A stretch of DNA of 15,990 bases. Source: CAZVWW01 sp964631265. GTDB lineage: Bacteria > Thermotogota > Thermotogae > MWEM01. Positions within the stretch are counted from its first letter, which is position 1. The number at the start of each line of letters is the position of its first letter. Positions 1-8,149 of the stretch are shown here, piece after piece. Location: contig CAZVWW010000048.1 in NCBI GenBank assembly GCA_964631265.1, positions 1 through 15,990 of the forward strand, in the 5' to 3' direction. The position numbers and the translations under genes are program-made. The notes beneath the pieces were generated by a model. It saw only the letters and a list, made by a program, of their open reading frames with translations, made no database searches and had not been told where the DNA came from.

Positions 1-452
1 CCTGTTGCGAGATGGCTTAATCCAACACCATCCAGAAATTCGTTGATTACCCCATAATTCGGATCATAGATAAAGACCCAGATCAACCCGATAGCCACTG
101 CGGAAAGGGTCATTGGAACAAAATAGAACAGTTTAAAGAGTTTTGCCCCTCTCAACTTTGAAGAAACCAGCGTTCCGAGCAGGATACCGATCGGAATCTG
201 TATCAGGATCGACATGATGACCAGAACAAAGTTGTTGACAACACTTCTCCAGAAAACACTGTCCCCGAAGAGAGTGTTCCAGTTTCTGAAACCGATAAAT
301 TCCATGTCAGCTGTAATACCGTTCCAGTTAAAAAAGGAATAGAAGAAAGACATGGGGACCGGTATCACAAAATACAAGAGATAAAAGAACAAGGCAGGGG
401 ATAAAAATCCCATTGCAACAATAAAATTATGGACATTCTTCTGAGAACGCAC
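1..452 (-). CDS. CUT1-type sugar ABC transporter permease, N-terminal part (runs off the left edge)
   Basis: This is the inner-membrane subunit of a carbohydrate ABC importer of the MalF/UgpA kind. Only the first ~150 residues are in the window. The translation shows a short basic N-terminus (VRSQKNVHNF), a first membrane helix (GFLSPALFFYLLYFVIPV), the FFNWNG and FIGFRNW segments usual before the second helix in this family, then two further hydrophobic segments including YFVPMTLSAVAIGLIWVFIY and the family-typical YDPNYGVIN. The proposed start is GTG at 452, with an AAGGG Shine-Dalgarno about 9 bases upstream; no ATG gives a better start. It lies just downstream of the binding-protein gene at 515-1780, separated by a hairpin that probably lowers its expression relative to the binding protein. 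The second permease should follow outside the window. The substrate is not readable; xylo-oligosaccharides are a guess from the neighbouring xylA. Confidence 0.88.
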   Translation of the reverse strand, partial: MRSQKNVHNFIVAMGFLSPALFFYLLYFVIPVPMSFFYSFFNWNGITADMEFIGFRNWNTLFGDSVFWRSVVNNFVLVIMSILIQIPIGILLGTLVSSKLRGAKLFKLFYFVPMTLSAVAIGLIWVFIYDPNYGVINEFLDGVGLSHLAT

Positions 453-478
453 CGAAAATCACCCTTAAAAAATATACT

Positions 479-510
479 CCCCGACCGTTGAAAAACGGCC
501 GGGGGTTTTT
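479..510 (-). terminator. Intercistronic hairpin between sugar-binding protein and permease genes
   Basis: The arms at 479-489 and 494-504 form an 11-pair stem with a 4-base loop. Read on the minus strand the only non-Watson-Crick pair is G-U, and the stem is followed by AGTATATTTTTT. On the plus strand that pair would be an A-C mismatch, though a TTTTT run follows there too. In the minus-strand transcript it sits between the binding-protein stop and the permease start. That is the usual place for a partial terminator or 3'-end stabiliser that makes binding protein more abundant than permease. Confidence 0.65.
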
Positions 511-514
511 CGTT

Positions 515-1780
515 CTATCTTGACAAGAATTCCTTTACGGCTTTTTCATGTTCTTCAGCTGATTCCTCAGGGGTGATATCGAGTCCGAATATTTGCTGGA
601 CGATGTCCTTGTGTTTTTCCCCAAGTTCCGGTGGCAGATACTGATCGTAGTACATCTGAACATGGTTGGCATTCTGGAACAATCTGGCGATCTTTGCTAA
701 CAATGGATCATCTGCAACATAGCTTGAAGCATGTTTAACGGGCGGAACAAGTCCTGATTCCACACTCTTTCTAATCCATGTCGGATCCTCAATGTAATTC
801 CTGAGAAAGTCCATGGCCTTAACCTTTTCATCACTGGTGCTTGTCAAGGCAATAAAACCCTGTCCGGCACTGCCTATCAGATTGGTGGGATCGCCTTTTC
901 CGCCTTCAACTGACGGGAAATTAAAGAAATCGATCTTGTCCGCAATATCCGGATTTTCATTCGCCATTGTATTCGGGAACCACGTTCCCATCAGGTACAT
1001 AGCCGCTTTACCGGAATAAAGCAGTACACGCGCAGCTCCAACATCCTCGTCCATCCCGTTGAATCCTCTTGGGAAATAGTCCTTTTTAACCATATCCTGA
1101 ATCATATCAGCCGCTTTTACGAACGGCTCACTGTCGAAACTGGCGTCACCCTTTCTGGCCCAGGCATCCTTAAAGGCATCCGGGCCGCCGATTCTGTCGG
1201 CCAGATACATATAGTAGAAAGACTCCGTCCACTTGTTCTTTCCGGCAAGCGCGATGGGAATGATATCATTGTCCTTCAACGTCTCACAGACAGTCTCAAA
1301 TTCTTCCCAGGTTTCGGGAACTTCAAGCCCCAGATTCTCGAAGATATCCTTTCTGTACCAGAAAAAGACCCCTGTCAAACCCTGCCAGGGAACAGCATAA
1401 ACATGCCCGTCAAAGGTAATCGCACTGAAGGAGGAAGAGATATACTTGTCTCTCAGGAATGGCTCAATCTTATCGAGTGGTTCAACCATACCGGATTCAA
1501 CATATTCCAGAAGCGGTCCGCCGCCCCATGTGTAGAACAGATCCGGTGGTGTCCCTGAGCCCATGGCAACCTTTAACTTCGTCTTGTACGGATCGTTCTG
1601 AATATGAACAACCTCAAAATCATAATCCGGATTGAAATACATGAAATCTTCAGCATGTTGATCAACGATCTTACCCAAAACGGATGTCGTCTCAACATCC
1701 CAAAGGGTTATTTCTTTCGAAAAAGCAATACCGGCAAAGACAAAAAGCAATACAACAGAAAAAACAACAAACTTCTTCAT
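515..1780 (-). CDS. Family 1 (CUT1) sugar ABC transporter solute-binding protein
   Basis: This is an extracytoplasmic sugar-binding protein of the MalE-like family 1 class, 421 residues. The signal peptide is MKKFVVFSVVLLFVFAGIAFS, probably cut near AFS-KE; there is no lipobox cysteine, which suggests a soluble periplasmic protein. Family-typical stretches include EITLWDVE at the mature N-terminus, GSGTPPDLFYTWGGG (residues ~70-90), GHVYAVPWQG, WYRKDIFENLGLEVPETWEEF, GKAAMYLMGTW and a C-terminal LRNYIEDPTW. The start is the ATG at 1780, which has GGAGGTG 8 bases upstream; a longer frame starting at GTG 1795 would begin inside that Shine-Dalgarno. It follows xylA on the same strand after 141 bases without a clear terminator, so cotranscription with xylA is possible. 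The adjacent permease at the left edge is its partner. Sugar specificity cannot be read; a xylose polymer fragment is inferred only from context. Confidence 0.93.
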   Translation of the reverse strand: MKKFVVFSVVLLFVFAGIAFSKEITLWDVETTSVLGKIVDQHAEDFMYFNPDYDFEVVHIQNDPYKTKLKVAMGSGTPPDLFYTWGGGPLLEYVESGMVEPLDKIEPFLRDKYISSSFSAITFDGHVYAVPWQGLTGVFFWYRKDIFENLGLEVPETWEEFETVCETLKDNDIIPIALAGKNKWTESFYYMYLADRIGGPDAFKDAWARKGDASFDSEPFVKAADMIQDMVKKDYFPRGFNGMDEDVGAARVLLYSGKAAMYLMGTWFPNTMANENPDIADKIDFFNFPSVEGGKGDPTNLIGSAGQGFIALTSTSDEKVKAMDFLRNYIEDPTWIRKSVESGLVPPVKHASSYVADDPLLAKIARLFQNANHVQMYYDQYLPPELGEKHKDIVQQIFGLDITPEESAEEHEKAVKEFLSR

Positions 1781-1921
1781 AAAACACACCTCCACGTTAT
1801 TTTCGGGTTTCCCCGAGTTATTTTAAAAAATGACCCACCATAACACTTTACTTTCTAGCTCTTTTCTTTATCCTGATCTTTTCGGAGTCTTTTATAAACT
1901 CTTCCATTAACATTCTGATTA
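1781..1921 (-). other. Leader between xylA and the CUT1 binding-protein gene
   Basis: This 141-base gap contains no ORF of note and no convincing terminator for xylA. Positions 1803-1816 form a 5-pair stem closed by a GAAA tetraloop in the minus-strand RNA, about 22 bases before the start codon. I found no good -35/-10 pair and no copy of the palindrome that overlaps the xylA promoter, so readthrough from xylA is the simplest reading. Confidence 0.4.
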
Positions 1922-3399
1922 CTAATTAAAAACCACATCGTTCAAGATTCCCTCAAGCATCTCCTGTCTTCCCGACGCCGGAAGAGAAACCTCTTTGTCG
2001 CGGATATAGGCATCCATATCGCTTAGACTCAACTTACCCTCTTCAAACTGCAGGGCCTTTTCAGATTCAAATGTTTCATAGCGTTTCGCTACAAATTCAT
2101 CGAGCCTGCCGTCTTCAATAATCCTCTGAGCAGCCTTTAAACCAAAGGCAAAAGCATCCANNNNNNNNNNNNNNNNNNNNNNNNNNNNNNNNNNNNNNNN
2201 NNNNNNNNNNNNNNNNNNNNNNNNNNNNNNNNNNNNNNNNNNNNNNNNNNNNNNNNNNNNCTGCCGTCTTCAATAATCCTCTGAGCAGCCTTTAAACCAA
2301 AGGCAAAAGCATCCATACCGGCAATGTGAGAATAGAAGAGATCGAGTTTCTCATAGGAGGGCCTCCGGACATGGGCATCAAAATTAAGTCCGCCCGGTGC
2401 TATTCCGCCGTTCTTGAGGATCTCGTACATGCTCAGTGTTGTTGAGTAGATATTGGTGGGGAACTGGTCGGTATCCCATCCGAGCAGGAGATCGCCTGTA
2501 TTGGCATCCACACTGCCCAGCATGTCGTTTATTCGGGCATATCTCAGTTCATGCTGGAATGTATGCCCCGCCAAGGTGGCGTGATTGGCCTCGATGTTGA
2601 GTTTAAATCCTTCAAGGTTATTGGCCTTTAAAAAGGCAACCGCGTTGGCCGCATCGTAATCGTATTGATGCTTGGTGGGTTCTTTTGGTTTCGGTTCAAT
2701 CAGGAACGTCCCCTCGAACCCGATCTGTTTGGCATAATCCTGTGCCAACTTGAACATCTTCGCAATGTGGTTCTGCTCAAGCTTCATATTGGTGTTGAGG
2801 AGCGTCTCATAACCTTCCCGACCGCCCCAGAAAACGTAATTTTCACCGTTTAACTCATTCGTGATCTCAAGCATCTTCTTAACCTGTGCCCCGGCATAGG
2901 CCATCACATCAAATTCGGAAGCGCTGAAAGCACCGTGCATGAATTTTGGACTGACAAAGAGATTGGCCGTCCCCCACAGGAGTTTTATTCCGGTGTCATT
3001 CATGAGTCCCTTGATATGTGAGACAACTTTGTCCAGCATATTATTCGTCTCTCTCAACGTATCAAGTTCCGGTGAGAGGTCCCTGTCATGGGTGCAGAAG
3101 TAATCCACCCCGAGTTTGTTCATAAATTCAAAGGCGGCATCCGCTTTCGCCAGAGAACGATCCAACGGATCTGAAAACCGGTTCCATGAACGATTGTTGA
3201 CATCCGCGCCAAACATATCGGCCCCTTCTCTGCAGAATGTATGCCAGTAGGCCACGGAGAACCTTAAATGATCTCTCATCTTCTTTCCCGCTATCTCAGC
3301 ATCAGGATCGTAATGTCTGAAGCTCAGTAGATCTTTTGAATCCTTTCCCTTATATTCAATTTTGTCTGTACCGGGAAAATAGTCATCTTTCTTAAACAT
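1922..3399 (-). CDS. xylA: Xylose isomerase (interrupted by an assembly gap)
   Basis: The enzyme interconverts D-xylose and D-xylulose in the cytoplasm using two divalent metals. Class II hallmarks are all visible: FSVAYWHTF (residues ~47-55), THDRDLSP with the catalytic His near 104, FWGGREGYETLLNTN (~190-204), LIEPKPKEPTKHQ (~233-245, metal Glu and Lys), NIEANHATLAGH (~268-279) and GWDTDQFPTN (~307-316). The start ATG at 3399 has AGAAGGTGAT just upstream. The reading frame is broken only by 100 Ns at 2161-2260. The 55 bases before the gap are repeated exactly after it; removing the Ns and one copy leaves 1323 bases, exactly 441 codons, ending ILNDVVFN-stop at 1922, which is the usual class II length of about 440 residues. 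The gene is therefore almost certainly intact. It has its own promoter and operator at 3439-3470. Confidence 0.97.
2106..2160. repeat. 55-base contig-end overlap, left copy
   Basis: These 55 bases of xylA are identical to 2261-2315 on the other side of the N run. Both copies abut the gap directly, as expected for two contigs that ended on the same 55-base word and were scaffolded without merging. I read it as an assembly artefact, not a biological repeat. Confidence 0.9.
2161..2260. other. Scaffold gap of exactly 100 Ns inside xylA
   Basis: The gap is a placeholder of round length. The flanking sequence overlaps by 55 bases, and the coding frame closes perfectly when gap and duplicate are removed, so the true gap size is probably minus 55 and no sequence is missing. 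Confidence 0.95.
2261..2315. repeat. 55-base contig-end overlap, right copy
   Basis: Exact copy of 2106-2160, starting at the first base after the Ns. Only one of the two copies should exist in the genome. Confidence 0.9.
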
Positions 3400-3438
3400 T
3401 CCATCACCTTCTTATGTGTAAGCTTGGGATTTTGTATA

Positions 3439-3455
3439 TTAATTGTATCAATAAA
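3439..3455 (-). promoter_or_regulatory. Palindromic operator at the xylA promoter
   Basis: Read on the minus strand this is TTTATTG-ATA-CAATTAA: a perfect ATTG-N3-CAAT core with TT/AA outer pairs. It overlaps the -10 box of the xylA promoter. A second copy, the same sequence in the opposite orientation, overlaps the -10 box of the oxidoreductase/ABC operon at 9379-9395. Position over the -10 implies repression. The ROK regulator encoded at 12122-13303 is the obvious candidate binder; this assignment is inference. Confidence 0.7.
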
Positions 3456-3470
3456 CTATTAAAAGTCCAA
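3442..3470 (-). promoter_or_regulatory. xylA promoter
   Basis: On the minus strand, a TTGGAC -35 (3470-3465) and a TACAAT -10 (3447-3442) are separated by exactly 17 bases, 40-odd bases before the xylA start codon. Both boxes match 4 to 5 of 6 consensus positions. The -10 lies inside the palindromic operator. The rest of the 3471-3629 intergenic stretch is AT-rich and shows nothing else I can name. Confidence 0.7.
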
Positions 3471-3629
3471 AGTCGATTATCGCCGATTACGAGGAAATAT
3501 TGATAATCATGGCATCTCAGCTGTATGATGTTTCGTTTTTTGCATATATTTATTGTTTAAAGCAAATAATTATACGTCAAAAAAAATACACTGCATTAAT
3601 ACACGATCAACAACCGGTCATTAGAAAAG

Positions 3630-3658
3630 AATACCCCGGAAAGCGCTCCCGGGGTATT
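3630..3658 (-). terminator. Terminator of the oxidoreductase/ABC operon
   Basis: A perfect 10-pair stem (arms 3630-3639 and 3649-3658, AATACCCCGG with its complement) has a 9-base loop. On the minus strand it is followed by CTTTTCTAATG. It begins 13 bases past the stop codon of the binding-protein gene at 3672 and separates that operon from xylA. Confidence 0.85.
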
Positions 3659-3671
3659 AGATGATTCTATC

Positions 3672-4640
3672 TTAGAATACGGATTCAGGGAAGTAATATT
3701 CCTCTGCATTCTCGGGTGTTACGAGTTCTGCTGCGAGTATTATCTCGGATGGTATCTTGTGCTGATAGAATCCGTTAAGCCTCTCTCCTCTGAGCGACAT
3801 AACCGCCATGCTGATTCCCGTTGCAATCATGGAAGGTGGATAAGTGACATCGGCTTTCACGAGCGGATGATCTTCCATTACCATCTTAATAATATCCTTT
3901 GAGCCGGCCCCGCCGAGGAAGATATCGATATCATCTCTGCCGGATTCCCGGTATGCCTGAAGAACGCCCTTGAGTACATCGTCGTCCTGTGCCCAGACAG
4001 CATCCACATCGTCGTACTTCTGCAGATAGTTCTCCATGATCTCCAACCCTCTCTGTGTGCTCCAGTAAGCGGGCTGTGAGTCCAGTATCTCGATGTCCGG
4101 ATATTTTTCCATAACCGCGTTGAAGGCCTCAACCCGTTCTGTATTAATCACACAGGGGATGCCCTCAAGGACCAGGATCTTGCCTTTTCCATTCATCGCA
4201 TCTGCCATCCATTCCGCAGATACCCTGCCCAGACCGGGATTGTCTCCGGCAACATATACATCTTCAACAGGTTTTGTCAGACCTCTGTCTACAGAAACGA
4301 CAAATATGCCCTCTTCTGCAACCTCTTCAACAATGGGTGTCAACGGAGCTGAATCATGGGCAAGGATGACGAGTGCATCGATTCCTTTAACCATGAGGTC
4401 CTCAACATCCCCCACCTGTTTCGCAGGTGAATCTGCCGTTACCAGGAAGAACTCCACATCCGGATCCTTTTCTTCCCAATCTTTTACAGCCTGTTGGGCC
4501 CACCAGACAATACCGCCTGTCCAACCGTGATCAGCTGAGGGGATTGAAACACCAATCCTTAACTTCTCAGCTCCGAAAAGTGCTCCTGTGAATACCAATA
4601 AGGCTATTAGAACAAAGCTCAAAACAACAGTACGTTTCAC
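3672..4640 (-). CDS. Ribose/xylose-type ABC transporter substrate-binding protein
   Basis: This is a periplasmic binding protein of the type 1 fold (RbsB/XylF class), 322 residues, delivering a monosaccharide to the permease encoded just upstream. After a signal peptide (KRTVVLSFVLIALLVFTGALFGA, no lipobox cysteine) the mature chain opens EKLRIGVSIPSADHGWTGG, a typical first strand and loop. Later come DALVILAHDSAPLTPIV, VSVDRG, YVAGDN, KGKILVLEG, VDAVWAQDDDVLKGVLQA and a C-terminal domain ending PESVF. The start is GTG at 4640, with AGGAGGTG 7 bases upstream; a longer in-frame start at 4685 would overlap the permease and lacks a leader. It is the last gene of the operon and is followed by a strong terminator. 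Xylose or glucose is a likely ligand given the shared operator with xylA, but ligand residues cannot be assigned by eye. Confidence 0.92.
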   Translation of the reverse strand: MKRTVVLSFVLIALLVFTGALFGAEKLRIGVSIPSADHGWTGGIVWWAQQAVKDWEEKDPDVEFFLVTADSPAKQVGDVEDLMVKGIDALVILAHDSAPLTPIVEEVAEEGIFVVSVDRGLTKPVEDVYVAGDNPGLGRVSAEWMADAMNGKGKILVLEGIPCVINTERVEAFNAVMEKYPDIEILDSQPAYWSTQRGLEIMENYLQKYDDVDAVWAQDDDVLKGVLQAYRESGRDDIDIFLGGAGSKDIIKMVMEDHPLVKADVTYPPSMIATGISMAVMSLRGERLNGFYQHKIPSEIILAAELVTPENAEEYYFPESVF

Positions 4641-4681
4641 AATAACACACCTCCTAAGAATTCCCTTTATAGGGTGACAAA

Positions 4682-5635
4682 TCACTTTTTCTTTCTCTGA
4701 ATCAAAACAGCGGCAATTATCACAAGTCCTTTGACGGTTCCCTGCAGATAAGGGGAGACCCCGAGCATATTCAGCATGTTGTTGACAATTCCGAGTATGA
4801 TCGCCCCGATAACCGTTCCAATGATCGTACCACTGCCTCCGGACATCGATGTTCCCCCAATGATGACGGCGGCGATGGCATCCAGTTCGTAGCTCTGACC
4901 CGCTCCCGAAGAGCTGATGGAGTTAAGTCTTGCGGCAAGCAGAACTGATGTCACACCCACAACCATCCCGACGATAGAATAGGCCCAGAACCGTATCTTA
5001 TCCACATTGATGGCCGAATATTTGGCCACCTTCTCATTTGAGCCGATCGCACACAGATACCGACCATATTTGGTATGATTCAAAATCATCCAGAACAAAA
5101 CAGCAAGCCCGATGAAGACCCATACCGGATAGGGAATGCCGAGAAAATCGCCCATTCCAATCTCCGGGAAGAGGTTGCTCTGAGATCTGAACTCTCCAGC
5201 ACCGCTGATGTAAAGCGTTAGGGATCTGAAGATGGCCATTGTACCAACAGTCACAATAAAGGGGGCAACCCGCCCTTTCGTTATGATAATGCCATTAAAG
5301 GCACCCGATGCCATACCAACGCCAATTGCAGCCAGTATGGTTACAAATATCGCCCATGGACCGCCTCCGAGGGCATTCAACACCAGGATACTGATCCCTC
5401 CGGCCCAGGCGGTCATTGAGCCGACAGAAAGATCGATACCACCGGTGATGATGACAAATGTCATACCAAGCCCGATGATCCCCGTATAGGAAACCTGCCT
5501 GAGAATGTTGAGCAGATTCCGGGTCTTTAAAAAATACGGACTTGCAAACGATGAAATGACAAACAACACCAGGAGTGCTAATAGCGGTCCCCATTTATCG
5601 GCACTAAATCCCTTTAATCGCTTACTCAACTTCAT
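4682..5635 (-). CDS. Ribose/xylose-type ABC transporter permease
   Basis: This is the inner-membrane channel subunit of the RbsC/XylH family (CUT2 class), 317 residues, of usual length. The family hallmark GMTFVIITGGIDLSVGS is present near residues 57-73. The C-terminal part holds ELDAIAAVIIGGTSMSGGSG and TVIGAIILGIVNNMLNMLG, also characteristic. Multiple hydrophobic helices fill the chain, and it ends in a basic IQRKKK tail. The ATG at 5635 lies 2 bases after the ATPase stop codon, and its Shine-Dalgarno (AAGGGGGTG) is inside the last codons of the ATPase gene, indicating tight, probably coupled translation. The binding-protein gene starts 41 bases after its end. Some Gly-rich segments are well conserved, so the family assignment is firm; the substrate is not. 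Confidence 0.95.
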   Translation of the reverse strand: MKLSKRLKGFSADKWGPLLALLVLFVISSFASPYFLKTRNLLNILRQVSYTGIIGLGMTFVIITGGIDLSVGSMTAWAGGISILVLNALGGGPWAIFVTILAAIGVGMASGAFNGIIITKGRVAPFIVTVGTMAIFRSLTLYISGAGEFRSQSNLFPEIGMGDFLGIPYPVWVFIGLAVLFWMILNHTKYGRYLCAIGSNEKVAKYSAINVDKIRFWAYSIVGMVVGVTSVLLAARLNSISSSGAGQSYELDAIAAVIIGGTSMSGGSGTIIGTVIGAIILGIVNNMLNMLGVSPYLQGTVKGLVIIAAVLIQRKKK

Positions 5636-5637
5636 TT

Positions 5638-7131
5638 TTAAGCCACCCCCTTGAGTCCTGTAGCATGGAGCATTATCTCTTTTTCATTGAGCTCTTCATT
5701 CTCCGGGAGCCCCGTCAACTGACCTTCTCTCATAACCACACCACGATTACACATGCCGATTATCTCCTCAAGCTCGGATGATATAAAGATACATGAAATC
5801 CCCTTTGAGGCCAGTTCGTTGAGAAAATAGAAAATTTCCCGCTTGGCATTGATATCGATGCCCCTTGTCGGTTCATCAACGATAAAGATCTCCGGATCAG
5901 TATCGAGACTCTTCGCCAGTGACACCTTCTGCTGATTCCCTCCACTGAAGAACTCCAGCTCAGTTTTCAACGAAGCCGCATTGATATTGAATTTATCCAC
6001 ATAATACTCCGTTTGCTTTCTTTCCTTTTTATGGTTAATCAACCCCGAGGAGTATTTATCTAAAGATGAAAGCGTGATGTTTTTGATCATATCAAAGCTT
6101 GTAATGATCCCCGCTCCCTGTCGGTCCTCTGATAGATAGGCGATTCCCTTTTCGATAGAATCGATGGGATTCTTTATCTTCACTTCTTTTCCGTTCAGCT
6201 TTATCCTTCCACGACTTTTCTTTCTGATACCGATAAGGGCCTCCGCCGTCTCCGTTCTTCCGGCTCCGACCAATCCGGCAAATCCGAGAATTTCACCTTT
6301 TCTCAAATCAAAGGAAACATCCTCAATAACGCCCGGCACGGTTAGATTTTCAACCTCAAGCACTGACTCATTCTGCGCTTCGAGCTTGTCGGGAAAGAGT
6401 TGTGAGAGTTCCCTCCCGACCATCATGGTTGCCATATCATGCTCGGACAGATCTTCAACAGAACTGACATCTATCTGCTCCCCGTCCCGCAGAATCATCA
6501 CCCGGTCACAAATCTCCTTAACCTCTCTGAGTTTATGGGAGATATAGATGATCGTCACTCCGGATTCCTTGAGCTTTCTCATAATGTTGAAGAGCACTTT
6601 GATTTCCTCACCGGTGAGAACGGTTGTCGGTTCATCCATGATCAGCAGTTTGCTCTCAAATGCCAGGGCTTTTGCGATTTCCACCATCTGTTTTTCCGCA
6701 ACCGATAGATTCTGAATCATGTCTTTTGGATTGATTGTCGTGTGCAATTCAGATAGCAAATCATCCGTTCGTTTTATCATCCTCTTTTTGTCAAGCAGTA
6801 TCTTTTTGGAGAACTCTTCTCCAAGAAAGATGTTTTCAAAAATATTTAAATCATCAACCAGATTGAATTCCTGAGGTATGATACTGATTCCCATATCCCG
6901 GGCATTTTGAGGGGTAAATTTGACGACTTCATTCCCCTCGAAAAGGATCCTGCCCTCAGTGGGTTTGTAGATCCCGCTGATAATCTTAATCAGCGTTGAC
7001 TTACCCGCACCGTTTTCTCCTATAATACCGAAGATCTCCCCCTGCTGGATATCCAGCCTGGCCTTGTTCAATACCCGGACGCCGGAAAATTCTTTGCTGA
7101 TACCGTCTACCTTCAGGATTTCTTTAGCCAT
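5638..7131 (-). CDS. Ribose/xylose-type ABC transporter ATPase with two nucleotide-binding domains
   Basis: This is the cytoplasmic energising subunit of the RbsA/MglA/XylG family, 497 residues, with two fused ABC domains. Domain 1 has Walker A GENGAGKST (38-46), the signature LSVAEKQMVEIAKAL (142-156) and Walker B LLIMDEPTT (162-170). Domain 2 has the degenerate Walker A GLVGAGRTE (286-294) normal for this family, an FSGGNQQKVSLAKSL signature (395-409) and Walker B IFIVDEPTRGID (415-426). The ATG at 7131 follows GGGAGG by 5 bases and lies 13 bases after the TIM-barrel gene's stop. It pairs with the permease and binding protein downstream. The family includes transporters for ribose, xylose, galactose, arabinose and inositol, so specificity rests on context: the operon shares an operator with xylA. 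Confidence 0.96.
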   Translation of the reverse strand: MAKEILKVDGISKEFSGVRVLNKARLDIQQGEIFGIIGENGAGKSTLIKIISGIYKPTEGRILFEGNEVVKFTPQNARDMGISIIPQEFNLVDDLNIFENIFLGEEFSKKILLDKKRMIKRTDDLLSELHTTINPKDMIQNLSVAEKQMVEIAKALAFESKLLIMDEPTTVLTGEEIKVLFNIMRKLKESGVTIIYISHKLREVKEICDRVMILRDGEQIDVSSVEDLSEHDMATMMVGRELSQLFPDKLEAQNESVLEVENLTVPGVIEDVSFDLRKGEILGFAGLVGAGRTETAEALIGIRKKSRGRIKLNGKEVKIKNPIDSIEKGIAYLSEDRQGAGIITSFDMIKNITLSSLDKYSSGLINHKKERKQTEYYVDKFNINAASLKTELEFFSGGNQQKVSLAKSLDTDPEIFIVDEPTRGIDINAKREIFYFLNELASKGISCIFISSELEEIIGMCNRGVVMREGQLTGLPENEELNEKEIMLHATGLKGVA

Positions 7132-7144
7132 AAAAACCTCCCGG

Positions 7145-8134
7145 TTAATCGGTTTTCATCGAATCATCAAATGAAAGACCGGATGGTTTGAAATCAACCT
7201 GCCTGACAAATTCAAGAGATTCCTTTGCCCCTGCTTCCCTGTCCATCCCGCTGTCTTCCCATTCCACCGAAAGAGGTCCCTGGTAATCCATGGCGTTTAA
7301 CTCCCGGATGATCTCCTCAAAATCGACATCCCCGTGACCGAGAGAACGGAAGTTCCATCCACGCCGGTTATCCCCGAACTCTATGTGAGACCCTAATATC
7401 CCCGAACGGCCGTCGAGTCTTACAGCTGCATCCTTCATATGCACATGATAAGTCCTGTCGGCAAAATCCCTCAGGAAGAGATGGGGCTCAATCCCCTGCC
7501 AGATAAGATGGCTCGGATCAAAATTAATACCGAGCGTCTCTCTGTTGTCGAAGACTTCCATCAACTTTTTCGTGCTGTAATAATCAAAGGCAATCTCTGT
7601 TGGGTGAACCTCGAGCGCAAATTTCACACCGTACTTGTCAAACTCGTCGAATATCGGTGTCCAGAGTTTCTTAATCAGTTCAAATCCTTCATCCACCATC
7701 TCCTGCGTCGTCTGCGGGAAGGAGTACCAGAATTTCCAGATCGGAGACCCTGTAAAACCCGAGACAACATCACAATCCATGTTCCTTGCAGCCTTTGGAG
7801 CCAGTTTCATCAGATTAACGGCCCATTCTTTAATCTCCCCGGGCTTTCCGGCGAGCTCTCCCGGTGCAAATCCGTCCAGGCGGCTATCATAAAGATCACC
7901 CACACATTGACCAATAATATGAGAGCCGATCGCCCAGCTCTTCAGATTGTTTTTGCGCAGGATTTCCTTCTTTTGCTCACAGTAGGCTTTATCATTCGCT
8001 GCCTTTTCAATATCCAGATGGTCTCCCCAGCAGGCTATCTCAACCCCATCATAACCCCATTCTGATACCATGGAGCAGATCTTTTCAAATGGCAGATCAG
8101 CCCATTGCCCTGTAAATAACGTGACAGGTCTCAT
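7145..8134 (-). CDS. Sugar phosphate isomerase/epimerase-like TIM-barrel protein (AP endonuclease 2 family)
   Basis: A cytoplasmic TIM-barrel protein of 329 residues in the family of xylose-isomerase-like epimerases, isomerases, dehydratases and 3-keto-glycoside-processing enzymes. Probable metal ligands fall at the expected strand ends: Glu175 in ALEVHPTE, Asp206 and His209 in NFDPSHLIW, His232 in YHVHMKDA and Glu291 in SVEWEDS. The N-terminus reads GYDGVEIACWGDH, typical of the family. Three consecutive ATGs occur (8140, 8137, 8134); the Shine-Dalgarno AAGGAGG abuts the first, so the third, 6 bases away, is the best start. The gene sits 15 bases after the Gfo/Idh oxidoreductase gene and 13 before the ABC ATPase. 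Such oxidoreductase-barrel pairs process oxidised sugars, inositols or glycosides; the exact reaction is unknown here. The C-terminal tail after EFVRQVDF is polar. Confidence 0.85.
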   Translation of the reverse strand: MRPVTLFTGQWADLPFEKICSMVSEWGYDGVEIACWGDHLDIEKAANDKAYCEQKKEILRKNNLKSWAIGSHIIGQCVGDLYDSRLDGFAPGELAGKPGEIKEWAVNLMKLAPKAARNMDCDVVSGFTGSPIWKFWYSFPQTTQEMVDEGFELIKKLWTPIFDEFDKYGVKFALEVHPTEIAFDYYSTKKLMEVFDNRETLGINFDPSHLIWQGIEPHLFLRDFADRTYHVHMKDAAVRLDGRSGILGSHIEFGDNRRGWNFRSLGHGDVDFEEIIRELNAMDYQGPLSVEWEDSGMDREAGAKESLEFVRQVDFKPSGLSFDDSMKTD

Positions 8135-8149
8135 CATCATCCTCCTTCA

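Noticed and set aside
2106..2315. 55-base direct repeat flanking the Ns as a real duplication or recombination site
   Set aside because: Both copies touch the gap exactly and the gene frame closes perfectly when they are merged, which fits an assembly overlap far better.
3541..3575. AT-rich imperfect inverted repeat ATTTATTG...CAAATAAT upstream of xylA as another operator
   Set aside because: The arms match at only about 6 of 8 positions with a 7-base spacer, unlike the 3-base spacer of the two good sites, and it lies well upstream of the promoter.
4093..4530. 145-codon plus-strand ORF opposite the binding-protein gene
   Set aside because: It is antisense to a clear coding gene, is Ser/Thr/Pro-rich and shows no ribosome site; a shadow of codon bias.
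4641..4685. N-terminal extension of the ribose-type binding protein
   Set aside because: It would overlap the permease stop and put 15 residues before the signal peptide; the GTG at 4640 has an ideal Shine-Dalgarno.
7439..8065. 208-codon plus-strand ORF opposite the TIM-barrel gene
   Set aside because: The opposite strand encodes a protein with intact metal ligands; this frame has no recognisable motif.
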